A DNA stretch of 64,000 nt from positions 3,472,001 through 3,536,000 of the forward strand of contig NZ_QUOV01000001.1 of the NCBI RefSeq assembly GCF_003390395.1, read 5' to 3'. Shown in pieces: positions 28,202-40,046 of the stretch. The stretch's first letter is position 1. The number at the start of each line of letters is the position of its first letter. A program made the position numbers and the translations under genes. The notes beneath the pieces are model-generated. The model was given only the letters and a program-made list of their open reading frames with translations, was not told the origin of the DNA and made no database searches. The stretch comes from Thalassotalea euphylliae (lineage in GTDB: Bacteria > Pseudomonadota > Gammaproteobacteria > Enterobacterales > Alteromonadaceae).

Positions 28202-30904
28202 TTAGCTTAACTTACCACAACACTGCTTGTACTTTTTACCTGAGCCACAAGGACATGGGTCATTGCGACCAACACGAGGTTGGCGTTGTTGCGGCGCTAC
28301 TTCGTTTTCAGCGCTTTGGTGCTCAAAGTTTTTAGGAACTTCTTCTGCTTTACGGTGTTGTTCTTCTACCGCTTCAACATCTGATTCCGCCTGAATTTTA
28401 ACTTTACTCAAAATACCAACAACGTCATATTTCAAGTTATCCAGCATCTCTGAGAATAATTCGAATGACTCACGCTTATATTCTTGCTTAGGGTTTTTCT
28501 GAGCATAACCGCGTAAGTGAATACCTTGGCGTAAGTGATCCATCGCTGATAAATGCTCTTTCCAGTGCGAATCAAGGCTTTGCAGCATTACCGCTTTCTC
28601 GAACTGGCGAAGCACATCAGCACCAACCATTTCTTCTTTTTCGCTGTAAGTGTTTTCAAATTCACCAACGATTTTTTCACGTAATGTTTCTTCGTGCAGG
28701 CTCTTATCTTCTGCTAACCAATTAGCAATTGGCAATTCAGTATTGAACTCGCCTTTTAAGCGCTCTTCTAAACCTGTTACATCCCACATCTCTTCTAACG
28801 ATTGTGGTGGAATATGCTGGTCAATCACACCGTTTATAACATCAGAGCGAACAACCGAAATTACTTCACCAATTTCGCTTTCATCTAATAGCTCATTACG
28901 TTGCTCGTAAATCACTTTACGTTGATCGTTGGCTACGTCATCGAATTCAAGAAGCTGTTTACGAATGTCAAAGTTACGGCCCTCAACTTTGCGCTGTGCG
29001 TTTTCAATGCTCTTGGTTACCCATGGGTGCTCAATAGCTTCGCCACGCTCCATACCTAACTTGCGCATCATATTAGCAATACGCTCAGAAGCGAAAATAC
29101 GCATCAAGCCATCTTCCATCGATAAGTAGAAACGAGACGAACCCGCATCACCTTGACGACCAGCACGACCACGTAATTGGTTATCAATTCGACGTGACTC
29201 ATGACGCTCTGTCGCGATAATGTGTAAACCGCCAAGTTCAAGCACTTTGTCATGCTCTTCTTGCCACGCTGCTTTGGCTTTTTCTACTTGCTCTTCGGTT
29301 GGGTTATTTAGCTTGGCAAGGGCAGCGTCTAAATTACCACCTAAGACGATATCGGTACCACGACCCGCCATATTCGTAGCAATAGTTACTGCGCCTGTTT
29401 TACCCGCTTCGGCAACAATTTCAGCTTCCTGCGCGTGGAACTTAGCATTGAGTACTTTATGCTTAATCTTTGCTTTTTTAAGGAATGCAGACAAGAATTC
29501 AGAAGTTTCGATGCTAATCGTACCAACCAATACTGGCTGACCACGTTCAACACAATCTTTGATGTCTTCAAGAATGGCTTCGTATTTTTCTTCAGCCGTC
29601 AAATAGATTAAATCAGCCATGTCTTTACGGATCATCTCGCGGTTAGTTGGGATGATGACCGTTTCTAAACCATAGATATGGTTAAATTCGAATGCTTCAG
29701 TATCAGCAGTACCTGTCATACCGGAGAGCTTTTCGTAAATTCGGAAGAAATTTTGGAAAGTAATAGAAGCAAGCGTTTGGTTTTCGTTTTGAATACGTAC
29801 GCCTTCTTTGGCTTCAACTGCTTGATGTAAGCCTTCAGACCAACGACGACCTTCCATCGTGCGGCCAGTGTGCTCATCTACGATAACGATCTCATCGTCT
29901 TTAACGATGTAATCAACGTCTTTTTGGAATAAGTTATGAGCACGTAATGCCGCCATAACGTGGTGAAGCAATGAAATATTAGCCGCAGCGAATAAAGACT
30001 CTCCTTCTTTAATCAGGCCACGTTCTTGAAGAATCTCTTCAATATTCACTTGGCCACGCTCAGTTAAGTAAATCTGCTTGGCTTTCTCGTCAATGGTGTA
30101 ATCGCCAACCACAAAATCTTCAGATTGACCTGTATCTTCGTCTTTATCTTCTTCACTTTGACGCTCTAAGCCTGGCACTATGGTATTTATGGCACGGTAA
30201 AGCTCTGAACTATCTTCAGCCTGACCTGAGATAATTAACGGGGTACGCGCTTCGTCAATTAAAATTGAGTCAACCTCATCCACTACCGCAAAGTTTAGTG
30301 GGCGCTGAACGCGATCACCGGCAGAAAATGCCATGTTGTCGCGCAAATAATCAAAACCAAACTCGTTGTTAGTACCGTAGGTGATATCACTTTGATAAGC
30401 TTCATGCTTTTCAGGCTGCGACAGACCTGGAATATTACAGCCAACGGTTAGGCCAAGAAATGCAAATAATGGGCGAGACCAATCAGCATCACGTTTTGCT
30501 AAGTAGTCGTTCACCGTAACAACATGAACACCTTTACCAGAAAGCGCGTTTAAGTATGTTGGTAAAGTTGCCGTTAAGGTTTTACCTTCACCGGTGCGCA
30601 TCTCAGCGATTTTGCCTTGATTAAGCACCATGCCACCAATCATTTGCACGTCGAAGTGACGCATGCCAAACACACGCTTACTTGCTTCACGTACAACGGC
30701 AAAAGCTTCTGGAAGAATGGCTTCTAATGACTCACCTTGTTCAATACGCGCTTTAAACTCAGCCGTTTTAGCTTTTAGCTCTTCATCACTAAGTGCTTCA
30801 ATTGTTGGCTCTAAGGCATTAATTGTCGCGACTTCTTTGCGCATTTTCTTCAGAAGACGGTCGTTGCGACTTCCGAAAACTTTTGTCATTAACTTTACAA
30901 ACAT
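28202..30904 (-). CDS. secA: preprotein translocase ATPase SecA
   Basis: A 900-residue SecA (E. coli 901) that drives Sec-dependent export through SecYEG. Walker A MRTGEGKT (residues 102-109), the DEVDSILID Walker B region, the preprotein crosslinking domain, the second NTPase fold ([19 protein letters not shown]) and the helical scaffold are intact. The C-terminus ends with the SecB/phospholipid-binding zinc motif [13 protein letters not shown]. It lies downstream of an M23 peptidase and lpxC; E. coli has secM at that place, and no secM-like arrest ORF is visible here. Confidence 0.98.
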   Translation of the reverse strand: MFVKLMTKVFGSRNDRLLKKMRKEVATINALEPTIEALSDEELKAKTAEFKARIEQGESLEAILPEAFAVVREASKRVFGMRHFDVQMIGGMVLNQGKIAEMRTGEGKTLTATLPTYLNALSGKGVHVVTVNDYLAKRDADWSRPLFAFLGLTVGCNIPGLSQPEKHEAYQSDITYGTNNEFGFDYLRDNMAFSAGDRVQRPLNFAVVDEVDSILIDEARTPLIISGQAEDSSELYRAINTIVPGLERQSEEDKDEDTGQSEDFVVGDYTIDEKAKQIYLTERGQVNIEEILQERGLIKEGESLFAAANISLLHHVMAALRAHNLFQKDVDYIVKDDEIVIVDEHTGRTMEGRRWSEGLHQAVEAKEGVRIQNENQTLASITFQNFFRIYEKLSGMTGTADTEAFEFNHIYGLETVIIPTNREMIRKDMADLIYLTAEEKYEAILEDIKDCVERGQPVLVGTISIETSEFLSAFLKKAKIKHKVLNAKFHAQEAEIVAEAGKTGAVTIATNMAGRGTDIVLGGNLDAALAKLNNPTEEQVEKAKAAWQEEHDKVLELGGLHIIATERHESRRIDNQLRGRAGRQGDAGSSRFYLSMEDGLMRIFASERIANMMRKLGMERGEAIEHPWVTKSIENAQRKVEGRNFDIRKQLLEFDDVANDQRKVIYEQRNELLDESEIGEVISVVRSDVINGVIDQHIPPQSLEEMWDVTGLEERLKGEFNTELPIANWLAEDKSLHEETLREKIVGEFENTYSEKEEMVGADVLRQFEKAVMLQSLDSHWKEHLSAMDHLRQGIHLRGYAQKNPKQEYKRESFELFSEMLDNLKYDVVGILSKVKIQAESDVEAVEEQHRKAEEVPKNFEHQSAENEVAPQQRQPRVGRNDPCPCGSGKKYKQCCGKLS

Positions 30905-30997
30905 TTTGATAAACCAAATTTAGAAGACAATTCTTCAACTAATAAAAATTCATGCTGTGGCTCGCGCCACAACTAAAAAAGCGATTAAATCTAAGGG

Positions 30998-31897
30998 TTA
31001 TTTTGCTTTGCGATAAACGTATTTTATCGGATTTATTTGGGTATTATTACGCAAGATCTCGTAATGCACATGCGGCCCAGTTGAGCGCCCTGTGCTTCCC
31101 ATACGCGCAATAATTTGCCCTTTTTCTACCACATCACCCAACTCAACAAGCAGTTGCTTGTTATGACCATAGCGAGTTTTATAACCGTCACCATGATCAA
31201 TTTCAATTAAGTTACCATAGCCGTATCGCTCACCTGACCAACTCACAATGCCAGATGCTGTCGCGATAATCGGTGCGTTTTCCTTACCCGCAAAATCAAC
31301 GCCTTTATGCATCGCTGGGCGACCGTGGAATGGGTCTTTTCTCACCCCATAGTAAGATGACAACCAGCCTTTAACAATAGGTCGGCCAGACAAATAACTA
31401 TTGCTTTGTATATGGTGACCAAGCGTCACTGATTCAAGTAGCATCAGTTGATTTTGTTCCTGAGCAACTTGCTGCTCTAGCGTTTCTATTTCAAGTAACA
31501 GCTCAGCAAGCGTTTTACTTTTCACTTGCTCGGGCGACTGAACAGGCCCACCGGCAGGTGGCTGCTGGTCAAAATTAAACTCTTTTTCAGAAATATTATT
31601 TTCTTCCGCAAGGCGATCACCAAGTGCATTAAGACGCAGTACTTGCGATTGCAGTTCAGCTAACTTTAACGTCAATGCAATGACTTGTTGCTTGTCTGAT
31701 GAAGGCAATTCAGCTATTTGAGTTGTCGGCTCTATTGACGGTGAAGAGTTGGCAGGAATTGCATTAGCTGAAATGACTAAATGTATCACTAAACCTGAAA
31801 TTAGGGCAAAAACAGATAACGCAGACAACCAATGAAACTTCGACAGCCTCATTGAGAACCTAACATTATTGCCGCGATATAAAAGGGTTAAACTCAT
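30998..31897 (-). CDS. M23 family metallopeptidase (membrane-anchored)
   Basis: A 299-residue protein with one N-terminal transmembrane helix (about residues 23-47), a coiled-coil-like stretch (65-155) and a C-terminal LytM/M23 domain. Zinc and catalytic residues appear in MHKGVDFAG (H197, D201) and GPHVHYE (H276, H278), so the domain looks catalytically competent, unlike the degenerate LytM domain of EnvC. It probably cleaves peptidoglycan cross-links in the periplasm. It sits between lpxC and secA, a common place for this family in Alteromonadales. Confidence 0.88.
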   Translation of the reverse strand: MSLTLLYRGNNVRFSMRLSKFHWLSALSVFALISGLVIHLVISANAIPANSSPSIEPTTQIAELPSSDKQQVIALTLKLAELQSQVLRLNALGDRLAEENNISEKEFNFDQQPPAGGPVQSPEQVKSKTLAELLLEIETLEQQVAQEQNQLMLLESVTLGHHIQSNSYLSGRPIVKGWLSSYYGVRKDPFHGRPAMHKGVDFAGKENAPIIATASGIVSWSGERYGYGNLIEIDHGDGYKTRYGHNKQLLVELGDVVEKGQIIARMGSTGRSTGPHVHYEILRNNTQINPIKYVYRKAK

Positions 31898-32103
31898 AAC
31901 TACTTGGTTTTAAACACACCATTTAACAATCAAAAATAAAACGGTGTCGTATTTGCCTTAATCTTATGCATAAATCGCTTATGCAGTTTTGTGATAATCT
32001 GCGGAACTTTGGCATAAATCCACGAAAAACTCAATGGCTTGGCATATTTGTACTGTGTTTGTAGAAAAACGAGCGTAAATAAAGCACATTAGAGCCTAGA
32101 TAC

Positions 32104-32130
32104 AAAAAAGGCCGGCATTGCCGACCTTTT
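32104..32130 (-). terminator. Intrinsic terminator downstream of lpxC
   Basis: On the minus strand AAGGTCGGC, a 3-base loop, GCCGGCCTT and then six T; one G-U pair in the stem. It is 15 bases after lpxC and separates the dcw/lpxC transcript from the M23-secA unit. Confidence 0.9.
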
Positions 32131-32144
32131 CAATGAAGCATAAA

Positions 32145-33059
32145 TTAGCTTGCTACACTTAGCTCTTGGAACATGGCTGGTGCACTGGCTTCATCTTCAT
32201 ATGTTACCCATTCCCATGCGTCTGTTTGCTTAAACACTTCGCGAAGCAAAATGTTATTTACCGCATGGCCTGATTTGAACGCGCGCAATTCACCAAGAAT
32301 GCTAACGCCGCCCATGTATAAATCACCAATAGCATCAAGAATTTTGTGCTTCACAAATTCATCATCGTAACGAAGCTCGTCGCTATTGAGCATACGGTAC
32401 TCATCTAGCACGATAGCATTTTCTAAACTGCCACCTAATGCTAGGTTATGAGAACGCAAAAACTCGATGTCTTTCATAAAGCCAAACGTACGAGCGCGGC
32501 TAATTTCTTTGATAAATGATGACGAGGTTAAGTCCATCGTCATGCTTTGACCTGTTTTTGAGATAACTGGATGCTCGAAGTCGATCGCAAAATCAACTTT
32601 AAAACCATTGTATGGTAAAAGCTCTGCCCACTTATCATCTTCCTCAACACGAATTGGCTTTTTAATACGTAAAAAGCGCTTAGCAGCATTTAACTCTTCT
32701 ACGCCTACTGATTGAATCAAGTAGACGAAAGGCAATGCGCTGCCATCCATAATTGGGATTTCAGGCGAATCAACATCGATCACTAGGTTATCAATACCTA
32801 GCCCAGCAATAGCTGAAAGAAGGTGTTCGACGGTGGAAATCTTAACACCATCTTCATTCACTAAACACGTACATAAGGTCGTTTCACCAACAGCTTCTGG
32901 CGTTGCTTTAATATCAACCACTGGCTCCAAGTCTACACGACGGAACACAATGCCAGTATTAGCAGGTGCAGGACGGAGAGTAACCTTAACCTTCTCACCT
33001 TTGTGTAAACCAACACCGACTGCTGAAACGCTATCTTTTAATGTACGTTGTTTAATCAT
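32145..33059 (-). CDS. lpxC: UDP-3-O-acyl-N-acetylglucosamine deacetylase
   Basis: A 304-residue zinc deacetylase (E. coli LpxC is 305) catalysing the committed step of lipid A synthesis. Zinc ligands H79 (STVEHLLSA), H238 and D242 ([11 protein letters not shown]) fall at exactly the E. coli residue numbers. It lies 175 bp after ftsZ, as in E. coli. The C-terminal tail (FQELSVAS) ends in a short non-polar stretch; in E. coli such a tail is a FtsH degradation signal, so the same may apply here by inference. Confidence 0.97.
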   Translation of the reverse strand: MIKQRTLKDSVSAVGVGLHKGEKVKVTLRPAPANTGIVFRRVDLEPVVDIKATPEAVGETTLCTCLVNEDGVKISTVEHLLSAIAGLGIDNLVIDVDSPEIPIMDGSALPFVYLIQSVGVEELNAAKRFLRIKKPIRVEEDDKWAELLPYNGFKVDFAIDFEHPVISKTGQSMTMDLTSSSFIKEISRARTFGFMKDIEFLRSHNLALGGSLENAIVLDEYRMLNSDELRYDDEFVKHKILDAIGDLYMGGVSILGELRAFKSGHAVNNILLREVFKQTDAWEWVTYEDEASAPAMFQELSVAS

Positions 33060-33191
33060 AGATCGCCTGTTCTTAAGTCAATAAAATTCGGATAACATCC
33101 GACCACCTTACTAAGCGGTTGCGTAATGTATCAAAATTTGTTTATCAAATCAAAAATACGGCCAAAGCCTGTACGATTTGTAACATTTAGC

Positions 33192-33221
33192 TGCTAGCCT
33201 AAATTGTTTAGCTGGCTAGCA
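33192..33221 (-). terminator. Inverted repeat between ftsZ and lpxC
   Basis: TGCTAGC and GCTAGCA flank a 16-base interior that itself contains AGCTAAA/TTTAGGCT pairing, 14 bases after the ftsZ stop. It has no clean T-run, so it may be a partial terminator or an mRNA processing/stability hairpin. Confidence 0.4.
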
Positions 33222-33234
33222 TCGCTATTAATAA

Positions 33235-34386
33235 TTAGTCAGCTTGCTTGCGTAAGAAAGCTGGAATATCTAAATAGCTATCCAATTCTTTCGCTGACGT
33301 AGTCACGGGTGCTGACTCTGGTACTGCTGCTGTCATTGGCTCAGCTTGTGGTGCTGCAACATAGTCACCACCAACCACTTGCTGCTCAACCGCAGGTGCT
33401 GGATTAACTAACGTGATGTCTGGCTTGCGCTCTGCGCCGATACCCGTTGCGACTACGGTTACACGCAGTTCATCTGTCATTTCAGGGTCGATTACCGCAC
33501 CAACAACAACTGTCGCATTTTCAGATGCGAAAGCTTTTACTTGGTTACCAACAGTTTCAAACTCGTCAATGCTGATATCCATGCCAGCGGTAATATTTAC
33601 CAAAATACCGCGTGCACCCGCTAGGTCTACGTCTTCTAACAACGGGCTAGCAATTGCTGCTTCTGCAGCTTCTTGTGCACGGTCTTCACCAGATGCAATA
33701 CCAGACCCCATCATTGCCGTTCCCATTTCAGACATTACGGTACGAACGTCAGCAAAGTCCACGTTGATTAGACCAGGGCGAGTAATCAGCTCAGCAATAC
33801 CTTGAACTGCGCCAAGCAAAACATTGTTCGCGGCTTTGAATGCGTCAAGTAGTGACGTACCTGGGCCAAGCACTTTTAATAGCTTTTCGTTAGGGATAGT
33901 AATTAACGAGTCAACATGGTTTGCCAAGAACTCAATACCTTGGTCGGCGTAGTTCATACGCTTCTTACCTTCAAATGGGAAAGGCTTAGTCACGACAGCA
34001 ACCGTTAATACACCCATTTCTTTAGCCACTTCTGCGACAACTGGCGCTGCGCCAGTACCAGTACCGCCGCCCATACCAGCAGCGATAAAGACCATGTCTG
34101 CACCTTCAAGCGTTTGCTTAATCGTTTCACGATCTTCTTCTGCTGCGCGGCGACCAATTTCGGGGTTCGCACCAGCACCTAAACCTTTAGTAACATCGCT
34201 GCCTAACTGCAAAGTCACATTGGCTGATGAATTACGCAAAGCCTGTGAATCAGTATTTGCGGTAATAAACTCAACACCTTCAATGGTTTGGCTTACCATA
34301 TGCTCAACAGCGTTACCGCCGCCACCGCCAACACCAATGACCTTGATTACTGCTTCTTCGTTATGATCTTCCATCAATTCAAACAT
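33235..34386 (-). CDS. ftsZ: cell division GTPase FtsZ
   Basis: A 383-residue tubulin homologue forming the Z-ring (E. coli FtsZ is 383). The GTP-binding signature GGGTGTG is at 106-112, with the N-terminal GGGGGNAV at 20-27. After a Pro/Ala-rich linker, the C-terminal peptide [14 protein letters not shown] is the docking site for FtsA and ZipA. It follows ftsA with an 84-bp gap, enough for an additional promoter. Confidence 0.98.
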   Translation of the reverse strand: MFELMEDHNEEAVIKVIGVGGGGGNAVEHMVSQTIEGVEFITANTDSQALRNSSANVTLQLGSDVTKGLGAGANPEIGRRAAEEDRETIKQTLEGADMVFIAAGMGGGTGTGAAPVVAEVAKEMGVLTVAVVTKPFPFEGKKRMNYADQGIEFLANHVDSLITIPNEKLLKVLGPGTSLLDAFKAANNVLLGAVQGIAELITRPGLINVDFADVRTVMSEMGTAMMGSGIASGEDRAQEAAEAAIASPLLEDVDLAGARGILVNITAGMDISIDEFETVGNQVKAFASENATVVVGAVIDPEMTDELRVTVVATGIGAERKPDITLVNPAPAVEQQVVGGDYVAAPQAEPMTAAVPESAPVTTSAKELDSYLDIPAFLRKQAD

Positions 34387-34470
34387 AATACTCTCTCCGT
34401 TTTTTAACGTTTTTGTTCCACCAAAAATTTAAACAACAATCACTATTCGCATCATTGCGAATAACGACAA

Positions 34471-35706
34471 TTAAAACTCGCCTTTAAACCAGGCATGAAC
34501 GCGTGACCATAAGTCCGTCACACCTTCTACATTCTTTTTCGCTTTCTCTTCGTTGCCACTTTCCTGCATGCCGTAATGCAACAAACCAACCACCGTTGAA
34601 TAGCTTGGATCGCTCACATACTCATATAAACCTTCAACAGGTAATGGCTGGGCGATACGTACTGGCATTTGGAAGACTTCTTCAGCAAATTCCACTACAC
34701 CTTCCATTTTCGAGGTCCCCCCCGTAAGCACAAAGCCCGCTGCGATTTGATCGGCTAAGCCCGCTTCGCGCAGTTCTTCTTGAATTAATTCAAATAATTC
34801 GTGATATCTCGGTTCAACCACTTCTGACAAGGTATGACGCGACATACTGCGTGCAGGTCTACCACCAACACTTGGCACTTCAATGCTTTCTTCCATGCTA
34901 ACCATTTGGCGCAATGCACAGGCATACTGCACTTTGATCTCTTCTGCATGGCTAAGTGGTGTTCTGAAGATTTTCGAAATATCACTAGTAACCTGATTAC
35001 CCGCGACAGGGATTACCGCTGTATGACGCAGTGCGCCACCAGTAAATACCGCTAAATCCATAGTGCCAGCACCAATATCAACGACACAGATGCCTAGCTC
35101 TTTTTCATCTTCTGTCACCACCGCGTAACTTGACGCCAATGCTGAGAAAATTAGTTGATCGGCTTTGAGTTCACAGCGCTCAACACATTTGACCAAGTTT
35201 TTCGCCATATCATTAGCGCAGGTAACAATATGCACTTTGGCTTCCATACGAACACCAGACATGCCTATCGGGCTTTTGATACCATCTTGGCAGTCGATAC
35301 TAAATTCTTGTGGCAGCACGTGTAACATGCGACGCTCAGCAGAAATAGGGACAGAGCGTGCCGTGTGAATCACATTATCGACATCTTCCTGTACTACTTC
35401 GTTGTCACTGACTGGCACCATGCCGTTTTCGTTTTGACAGCTAATGTGCTTGCCAGAGATACCCAAGTAAATTGAACTAATGCGACAGTCCGCCATGAGT
35501 TCGGCTTCGTTGATGGCACGTTGAATGGATTGAATCACTAAATTCAAATCATTCACGCCGCCTTTATCCATACCACGTGATGGCTGATTACCGACCCCAA
35601 CTATGCTGAGTTTGTTTTCTGGCGTCACTTCGCCAACGGCAACCGAGATCTTCGACGTTCCGATATCTAGGCCAACAACTAATTTTCTTTCTGCTACTTT
35701 CGCCAT
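34471..35706 (-). CDS. ftsA: cell division protein FtsA
   Basis: Actin-like membrane tether for FtsZ, 411 residues from the chosen ATG at 35706 (E. coli FtsA is 420). This ATG lies 4 bases after the ftsQ stop codon and is preceded by AAGAG; a longer in-frame start inside ftsQ is unlikely. The actin-type phosphate motif is GLDIGTSKISVAVGE near the N-terminus and a second is CVVDIGAGTMDLAVF. The C-terminal amphipathic membrane anchor is SRVHAWFKGEF. Confidence 0.97.
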   Translation of the reverse strand: MAKVAERKLVVGLDIGTSKISVAVGEVTPENKLSIVGVGNQPSRGMDKGGVNDLNLVIQSIQRAINEAELMADCRISSIYLGISGKHISCQNENGMVPVSDNEVVQEDVDNVIHTARSVPISAERRMLHVLPQEFSIDCQDGIKSPIGMSGVRMEAKVHIVTCANDMAKNLVKCVERCELKADQLIFSALASSYAVVTEDEKELGICVVDIGAGTMDLAVFTGGALRHTAVIPVAGNQVTSDISKIFRTPLSHAEEIKVQYACALRQMVSMEESIEVPSVGGRPARSMSRHTLSEVVEPRYHELFELIQEELREAGLADQIAAGFVLTGGTSKMEGVVEFAEEVFQMPVRIAQPLPVEGLYEYVSDPSYSTVVGLLHYGMQESGNEEKAKKNVEGVTDLWSRVHAWFKGEF

Positions 35707-35710
35707 CAAT

Positions 35711-36493
35711 TTACACTCTTTGCTCTTCAGGGGCTGGCTTCCAGCCAACCGCAACACCGGTATCGTAGCGAAGGTCAATGTAATCAATCACTTCGTCTTG
35801 TTTTTGATACTGTTTAATCTGTGGATAAATATCCATAAAGCGTTGTACACGTTGCACACGCTCTTCACGGCCTAAATTAATCTGTACGCCATCGCTTAAC
35901 GTTAACTGCCAAGAAAAACGCTCTGACAGTACCAATTCGTTAATCGCCAAACTGCTGTAGGCCAACAGTTTGTTCAAGCTATGGTAATTTTCTAACGCCA
36001 CCTGCTCACTGCCTTCAGGGCCAAAAAACGCTGGCAGCGGGTGATTTACACGCTCATGTGACGCCTGAAACGCCTTTCCGTATTGGTTAATAAAAAAGTC
36101 ACCATTCCAACGAGCAATAGGCGCCTGATCAACCACATAAATCTTCAATTCGTTTGGCCATTGCTTACGCACTGACACCGAATACACCCAAGGCAATTGC
36201 GCAACACGCGCCTGCACTTGGTTAACATCCACTTTAAAAAAGTTGCCGATATTCAGTGGCGCTAATGCTGTTAACACATCGCTTTCGCGGGTGTATGGCA
36301 TTTCGCCTGATATCGCCACATGCGTTACTGGCGAGGTTTCGGCTGAATTAAACTTCTGACCAATCAACCAAGCCACCGACAACAAGCCAACTACCACCAT
36401 CAGAAAAAACGTCAACCCTAACCAAAACGTCCAATGCACGTTTGCTTTGGTTTCGTTTTTAGTAGCCAATGTTTTAGCTGATGCTCTTGCCAT
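35711..36493 (-). CDS. ftsQ: cell division protein FtsQ
   Basis: A 260-residue bitopic divisome protein. It has a short cytoplasmic N-terminus, one transmembrane helix (about residues 23-46), then POTRA (VAISGEMPYTRESDVLTAL) and FtsQ/DivIB beta domains (residues 110-240). It links early and late divisome proteins through FtsB and FtsL. It lies 25 bp after ddl and 4 bp before ftsA, so it is co-transcribed. Confidence 0.95.
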   Translation of the reverse strand: MARASAKTLATKNETKANVHWTFWLGLTFFLMVVVGLLSVAWLIGQKFNSAETSPVTHVAISGEMPYTRESDVLTALAPLNIGNFFKVDVNQVQARVAQLPWVYSVSVRKQWPNELKIYVVDQAPIARWNGDFFINQYGKAFQASHERVNHPLPAFFGPEGSEQVALENYHSLNKLLAYSSLAINELVLSERFSWQLTLSDGVQINLGREERVQRVQRFMDIYPQIKQYQKQDEVIDYIDLRYDTGVAVGWKPAPEEQRV

Positions 36494-36518
36494 TAACTTT
36501 TTAAACCCTTACTAACTG

Positions 36519-37445
36519 CTATTTGTTTAAGCCAGCACTCTCAGCAATTCGCGAGACTAATTCGCTAAAGCCAATTCCTGCTGCTTGCGCCGCTTTAGGT
36601 ACCAGTGACGTTTCTGTCATCCCTGGTACTGTATTAACTTCCAATACTTGCCAATCACCTTGTTCATTGCGCATCACATCAACGCGTCCCCACCCTTGGG
36701 CGTCAACTGCATCAAAGGCATGCTTCGCCAAGGCTTGCAAGGCTTGCTCATCTTGCTCAGGTAAACCGCTTGGGCAATGGTATAAGGTCGAATTACTTTG
36801 GTATTTCGCCTCGTAGTCATAAAACTCTCGCGGCGTCTCCATATGAATCGCTGGCAATGCGGTATCACCTAAAATCGAGACGGTATACTCTGGCCCATGA
36901 ATCCAAGCTTCAACTAAAACACGCTCATCAAAACCAAAGGCTTCAATCAATGCATTTTCCAGTGCCTTAGCATTAGTGACTTTTGCCATCCCAATGCTTG
37001 AGCCTTCTTTAGCTGGCTTAACCATAGCGACACCGCCTAGCTCGGCTAACACAGCTTCACAATCAGCCATGTCAAATTGCGCTTGTTGAATTACTTTAAA
37101 CGGCGCGGTTGGTAGCCCTTGAGCAAGTAATACTTGCTTGGTGCGCACTTTATCCATACAAAGCGCCGAACCTAAAACACCAGAACCTGTGTAATTGAGT
37201 CCCATAAACTCTAAAGCACCTTGCAGGCAACCATCTTCACCGCCACGACCATGCAAAGCGATAAACACACAATCAATATTTTTCTCAGCTAATGCTGAGA
37301 GCGGTACAGATTTGGTATCAATCAATTCAACGTGATAGCCGCTTTGCACCAGGCCATTGGCAATTGCTTTACCTGAGTTCAGTGACACTTCGCGTTCAGC
37401 CGATGTGCCGCCATAAAGCACGGCAATATTCTTAGTGGTCGTCAT
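36519..37445 (-). CDS. ddlB: D-alanine--D-alanine ligase
   Basis: ATP-grasp enzyme of 308 residues (E. coli DdlB is 306) that makes the D-Ala-D-Ala dipeptide for MurF. Visible are [18 protein letters not shown] at the N-terminus, [12 protein letters not shown], the ATP-binding [13 protein letters not shown], and the metal-binding [17 protein letters not shown] near the end. Its ATG overlaps the murC stop codon by one base (TAATG), implying translational coupling. Confidence 0.96.
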   Translation of the reverse strand: MTTTKNIAVLYGGTSAEREVSLNSGKAIANGLVQSGYHVELIDTKSVPLSALAEKNIDCVFIALHGRGGEDGCLQGALEFMGLNYTGSGVLGSALCMDKVRTKQVLLAQGLPTAPFKVIQQAQFDMADCEAVLAELGGVAMVKPAKEGSSIGMAKVTNAKALENALIEAFGFDERVLVEAWIHGPEYTVSILGDTALPAIHMETPREFYDYEAKYQSNSTLYHCPSGLPEQDEQALQALAKHAFDAVDAQGWGRVDVMRNEQGDWQVLEVNTVPGMTETSLVPKAAQAAGIGFSELVSRIAESAGLNK

Positions 37446-38944
37446 TAGCCATGCTCCTTGTCAGATGAAGTACTTTGCCTAAGGTTGAGTAATGGGCTAA
37501 CCGCTAGTGAACGAGCCACTGCGCCAATATTGCCGGCCCCTTGCGTGATCACCATGTCATTTTCTTGTAGTTGCATGGCTAATAGCGATGGCAGCTTTTC
37601 AACATCAGAAACATAAACTGGCTCTAATTGGCCACGTTGACGAATGGCACGCGCCAATGATTTGCTATCTGCGCTTGGAATACTGGCTTCGCCAGCACTG
37701 TAAACATCAAGTAGGAATAGGCTGTCGACTTCTGACAACACTTCAACAAAATCTTCAAATAAATCACGGGTGCGCGAGTAGCGATGCGGTTGAAACACCA
37801 TGACTAAACGTTTGTCTGGCCAGCCATTGCGCATGGCTTTAATGGTCGCTTCCACTTCTTTAGGGTGGTGACCGTAATCATCTACTAGCACCATATCGCC
37901 TGCTTCAGTGCTGAGAGCAGCAAGTTGCTCGAATCGACGCCCTATACCTTCAAATTCACTTAACGACTTAGTAATTGCGGTTTGATTAACGCCTTCATCA
38001 TGAGCAACGGCAATCGCTGCCAAGGCATTTAGCACATTGTGCTCACCCGGCAGATTCAGCGTAACATCGAAATTGGTTACGTTATTAATAACCACATTAA
38101 AGCGGCTTTGACCGGCAGATTGTTCAAAATCTGTTGCACGAATATCGGCATCTTCGCTAAAGCCATAAGTGATCACTTGACGCGCAACTTTTGGCAATAA
38201 TTCGCGCACTACAGGGTTATCAATGCAAAGCACAGCAATGCCGTAAAATGGCAGGTTATGCAAAAACTCTAAGTAAGTGTCTTTAAGTTTTTCGAAATCG
38301 CCGTCATAGGTTTCCATATGATCGGCGTCAATATTGGTGACCACAGCGACCATTGGTTGTAAATGCAAGAAGGAAGCATCCGACTCATCTGCTTCTGCCA
38401 CTAAGTAGCGACTTGAGCCTAGTCTTGCATTGGTGCCAGCGCTGTTAAGTAAGCCGCCAATAACAAACGTTGGGTCAAGCTCGCCCTCAGCTAAGATGCT
38501 GGCGATAAGGCTCGTTGTTGTGGTTTTGCCATGAGTACCCGCAATAGCGATACCGTGGCGGAAACGCATTAGCTCGGCTAGCATCTCAGCGCGGCGCACC
38601 ACAGGAATACGCTGTTCAAACGCCGCAGTGATCTCTGGGTTAGTTTTGTCAATGGCGGTAGACACGACAATCACGCTAGCACCATTGATATTCTCTGCTT
38701 GATGGCCAATATGCACTTGCGCTCCCAAGGCAACCAAGCGCTTTACGACAGCATTTTCCGCGATATCAGAGCCGCTGATTTGATAACCTTCATTTAATAG
38801 CACTTCAGCGATACCGCCCATGCCTGCGCCGCCTATCCCAACAAAGTGGATTTGCTTAACGCGGCGCATTTCAGGCACCTTAATCAGCGTATTTGCTTTA
38901 TTCATTTCACTCACAGCGCTACTTACTACTTTATTCTTATCCAT
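37445..38944 (-). CDS. murC: UDP-N-acetylmuramate--L-alanine ligase
   Basis: A 499-residue Mur ligase adding L-Ala to UDP-MurNAc. N-terminal Rossmann motif [11 protein letters not shown] (34-44), ATP-binding GTHGKTTTT (136-144), and the C-terminal domain with DDYGHHP. The ATG at 38944 lies inside the murG end (8-bp overlap) with AAGGGG upstream, supporting this start although a shorter one at Met14 is possible. E. coli MurC is 491 residues. Confidence 0.97.
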   Translation of the reverse strand: MDKNKVVSSAVSEMNKANTLIKVPEMRRVKQIHFVGIGGAGMGGIAEVLLNEGYQISGSDIAENAVVKRLVALGAQVHIGHQAENINGASVIVVSTAIDKTNPEITAAFEQRIPVVRRAEMLAELMRFRHGIAIAGTHGKTTTTSLIASILAEGELDPTFVIGGLLNSAGTNARLGSSRYLVAEADESDASFLHLQPMVAVVTNIDADHMETYDGDFEKLKDTYLEFLHNLPFYGIAVLCIDNPVVRELLPKVARQVITYGFSEDADIRATDFEQSAGQSRFNVVINNVTNFDVTLNLPGEHNVLNALAAIAVAHDEGVNQTAITKSLSEFEGIGRRFEQLAALSTEAGDMVLVDDYGHHPKEVEATIKAMRNGWPDKRLVMVFQPHRYSRTRDLFEDFVEVLSEVDSLFLLDVYSAGEASIPSADSKSLARAIRQRGQLEPVYVSDVEKLPSLLAMQLQENDMVITQGAGNIGAVARSLAVSPLLNLRQSTSSDKEHG

Positions 38945-40046
38945 GCGTGACTAACCCCTTACAGGCGTTAGCCACTTTAACTGTTGCATCAGCATGCGCG
39001 GCATCAAGCGCAGCTTTTGACATATTGCGCACCACAGTGTCTGAGCTAAACATGCTGTTGAGCATTTGCGCTAGCGTGGTACCATTAAAATCTCGTTGTG
39101 CAATTAGCTTGGCAGCACCGCGGCCAACTAAATATTCAGCATTCTTGGTTTGGTGATCATCGACGGCATGAGGAAGCGGCACAAAAATCGCCGGCTTACC
39201 TGCCATCGCAAGCTCAGAAACGGTTAACGCACCAGCGCGGCACACGACGATATCAGCCCAGTTATAGGCCTCGGCCATATTGTCGATAAATTCTGTCACT
39301 TTGGCGCGCTCGCCCGTCAGCTCATTTTGCTGATACGCTTTACGCACTTGCTCGGCATTGCCTTTACCGGTTTGATGCCAAACATGAATATGTTGCTGTT
39401 GAATTTGTTTCATGGCCGCTGGAACCGTGTCGTTAAACACTTTTGCTCCTAGGCTACCGCCGACAACAAGTACTTTCTTACTGGTGGTTGGCTGAACCGA
39501 CACCACCTGCTCAAGTTCAACCATTTCCTTGCGCAGTGGGTTGCCGACAACATCAGCTTTAACTTTCGGCGCAAATGCTTTTGGAAAGGCACACAACACA
39601 CGCTTAGCGAGCTTTGATAGGTAGCGATTACTCATCCCCGCAACGGCATTTTGCTCATGAAGCACTAGAGGCTTACCCAATAACCAAGCGGCAACTCCGC
39701 CTGGAGCACTTGCGTAACCGCCCATGCCGAGCACAACATCAGGATTGATACCGCGAATAACACGGATGGATTGCCAAAGTGATTGCAATAATTTAAACGG
39801 CAGTTTAACCAGCTCTTTCCAGCCCTTGTTTCTCAGACCCGCAATATTAATAAAGGAAATGGGGTAACCGTGCTGAGGAACAATATCGGCTTCCATTCGC
39901 TTTGCGGTACCAAGCCAGTGAATGTCCCAACCTTCCGCTTCAAGCGCTTTCGCAACGGCAATACCAGGGAAGATATGGCCGCCAGTACCGCCCGCCATTA
40001 CTAATAATTTAGGTTTGTTGTTCGCGACAGAAGTGCTAGACATCAA
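38937..40046 (-). CDS. murG: UDP-GlcNAc:MurNAc-pentapeptide-lipid GlcNAc transferase
   Basis: A 369-residue GT28 glycosyltransferase that converts lipid I to lipid II on the inner face of the membrane. The glycine-rich acceptor loop [10 protein letters not shown] is at 19-28; further family blocks are [25 protein letters not shown] and [26 protein letters not shown]. It overlaps ftsW by 11 bp at its 5' end and murC by 8 bp at its 3' end. Confidence 0.97.
   Translation of the reverse strand: MMSSTSVANNKPKLLVMAGGTGGHIFPGIAVAKALEAEGWDIHWLGTAKRMEADIVPQHGYPISFINIAGLRNKGWKELVKLPFKLLQSLWQSIRVIRGINPDVVLGMGGYASAPGGVAAWLLGKPLVLHEQNAVAGMSNRYLSKLAKRVLCAFPKAFAPKVKADVVGNPLRKEMVELEQVVSVQPTTSKKVLVVGGSLGAKVFNDTVPAAMKQIQQQHIHVWHQTGKGNAEQVRKAYQQNELTGERAKVTEFIDNMAEAYNWADIVVCRAGALTVSELAMAGKPAIFVPLPHAVDDHQTKNAEYLVGRGAAKLIAQRDFNGTTLAQMLNSMFSSDTVVRNMSKAALDAAHADATVKVANACKGLVTHG

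Noticed and set aside
35707..35787. N-terminal extension of ftsA into ftsQ
   Set aside because: The ATG at 35706 has a ribosome-binding site and gives the standard FtsA N-terminus; the longer start would overlap ftsQ by 77 bases.
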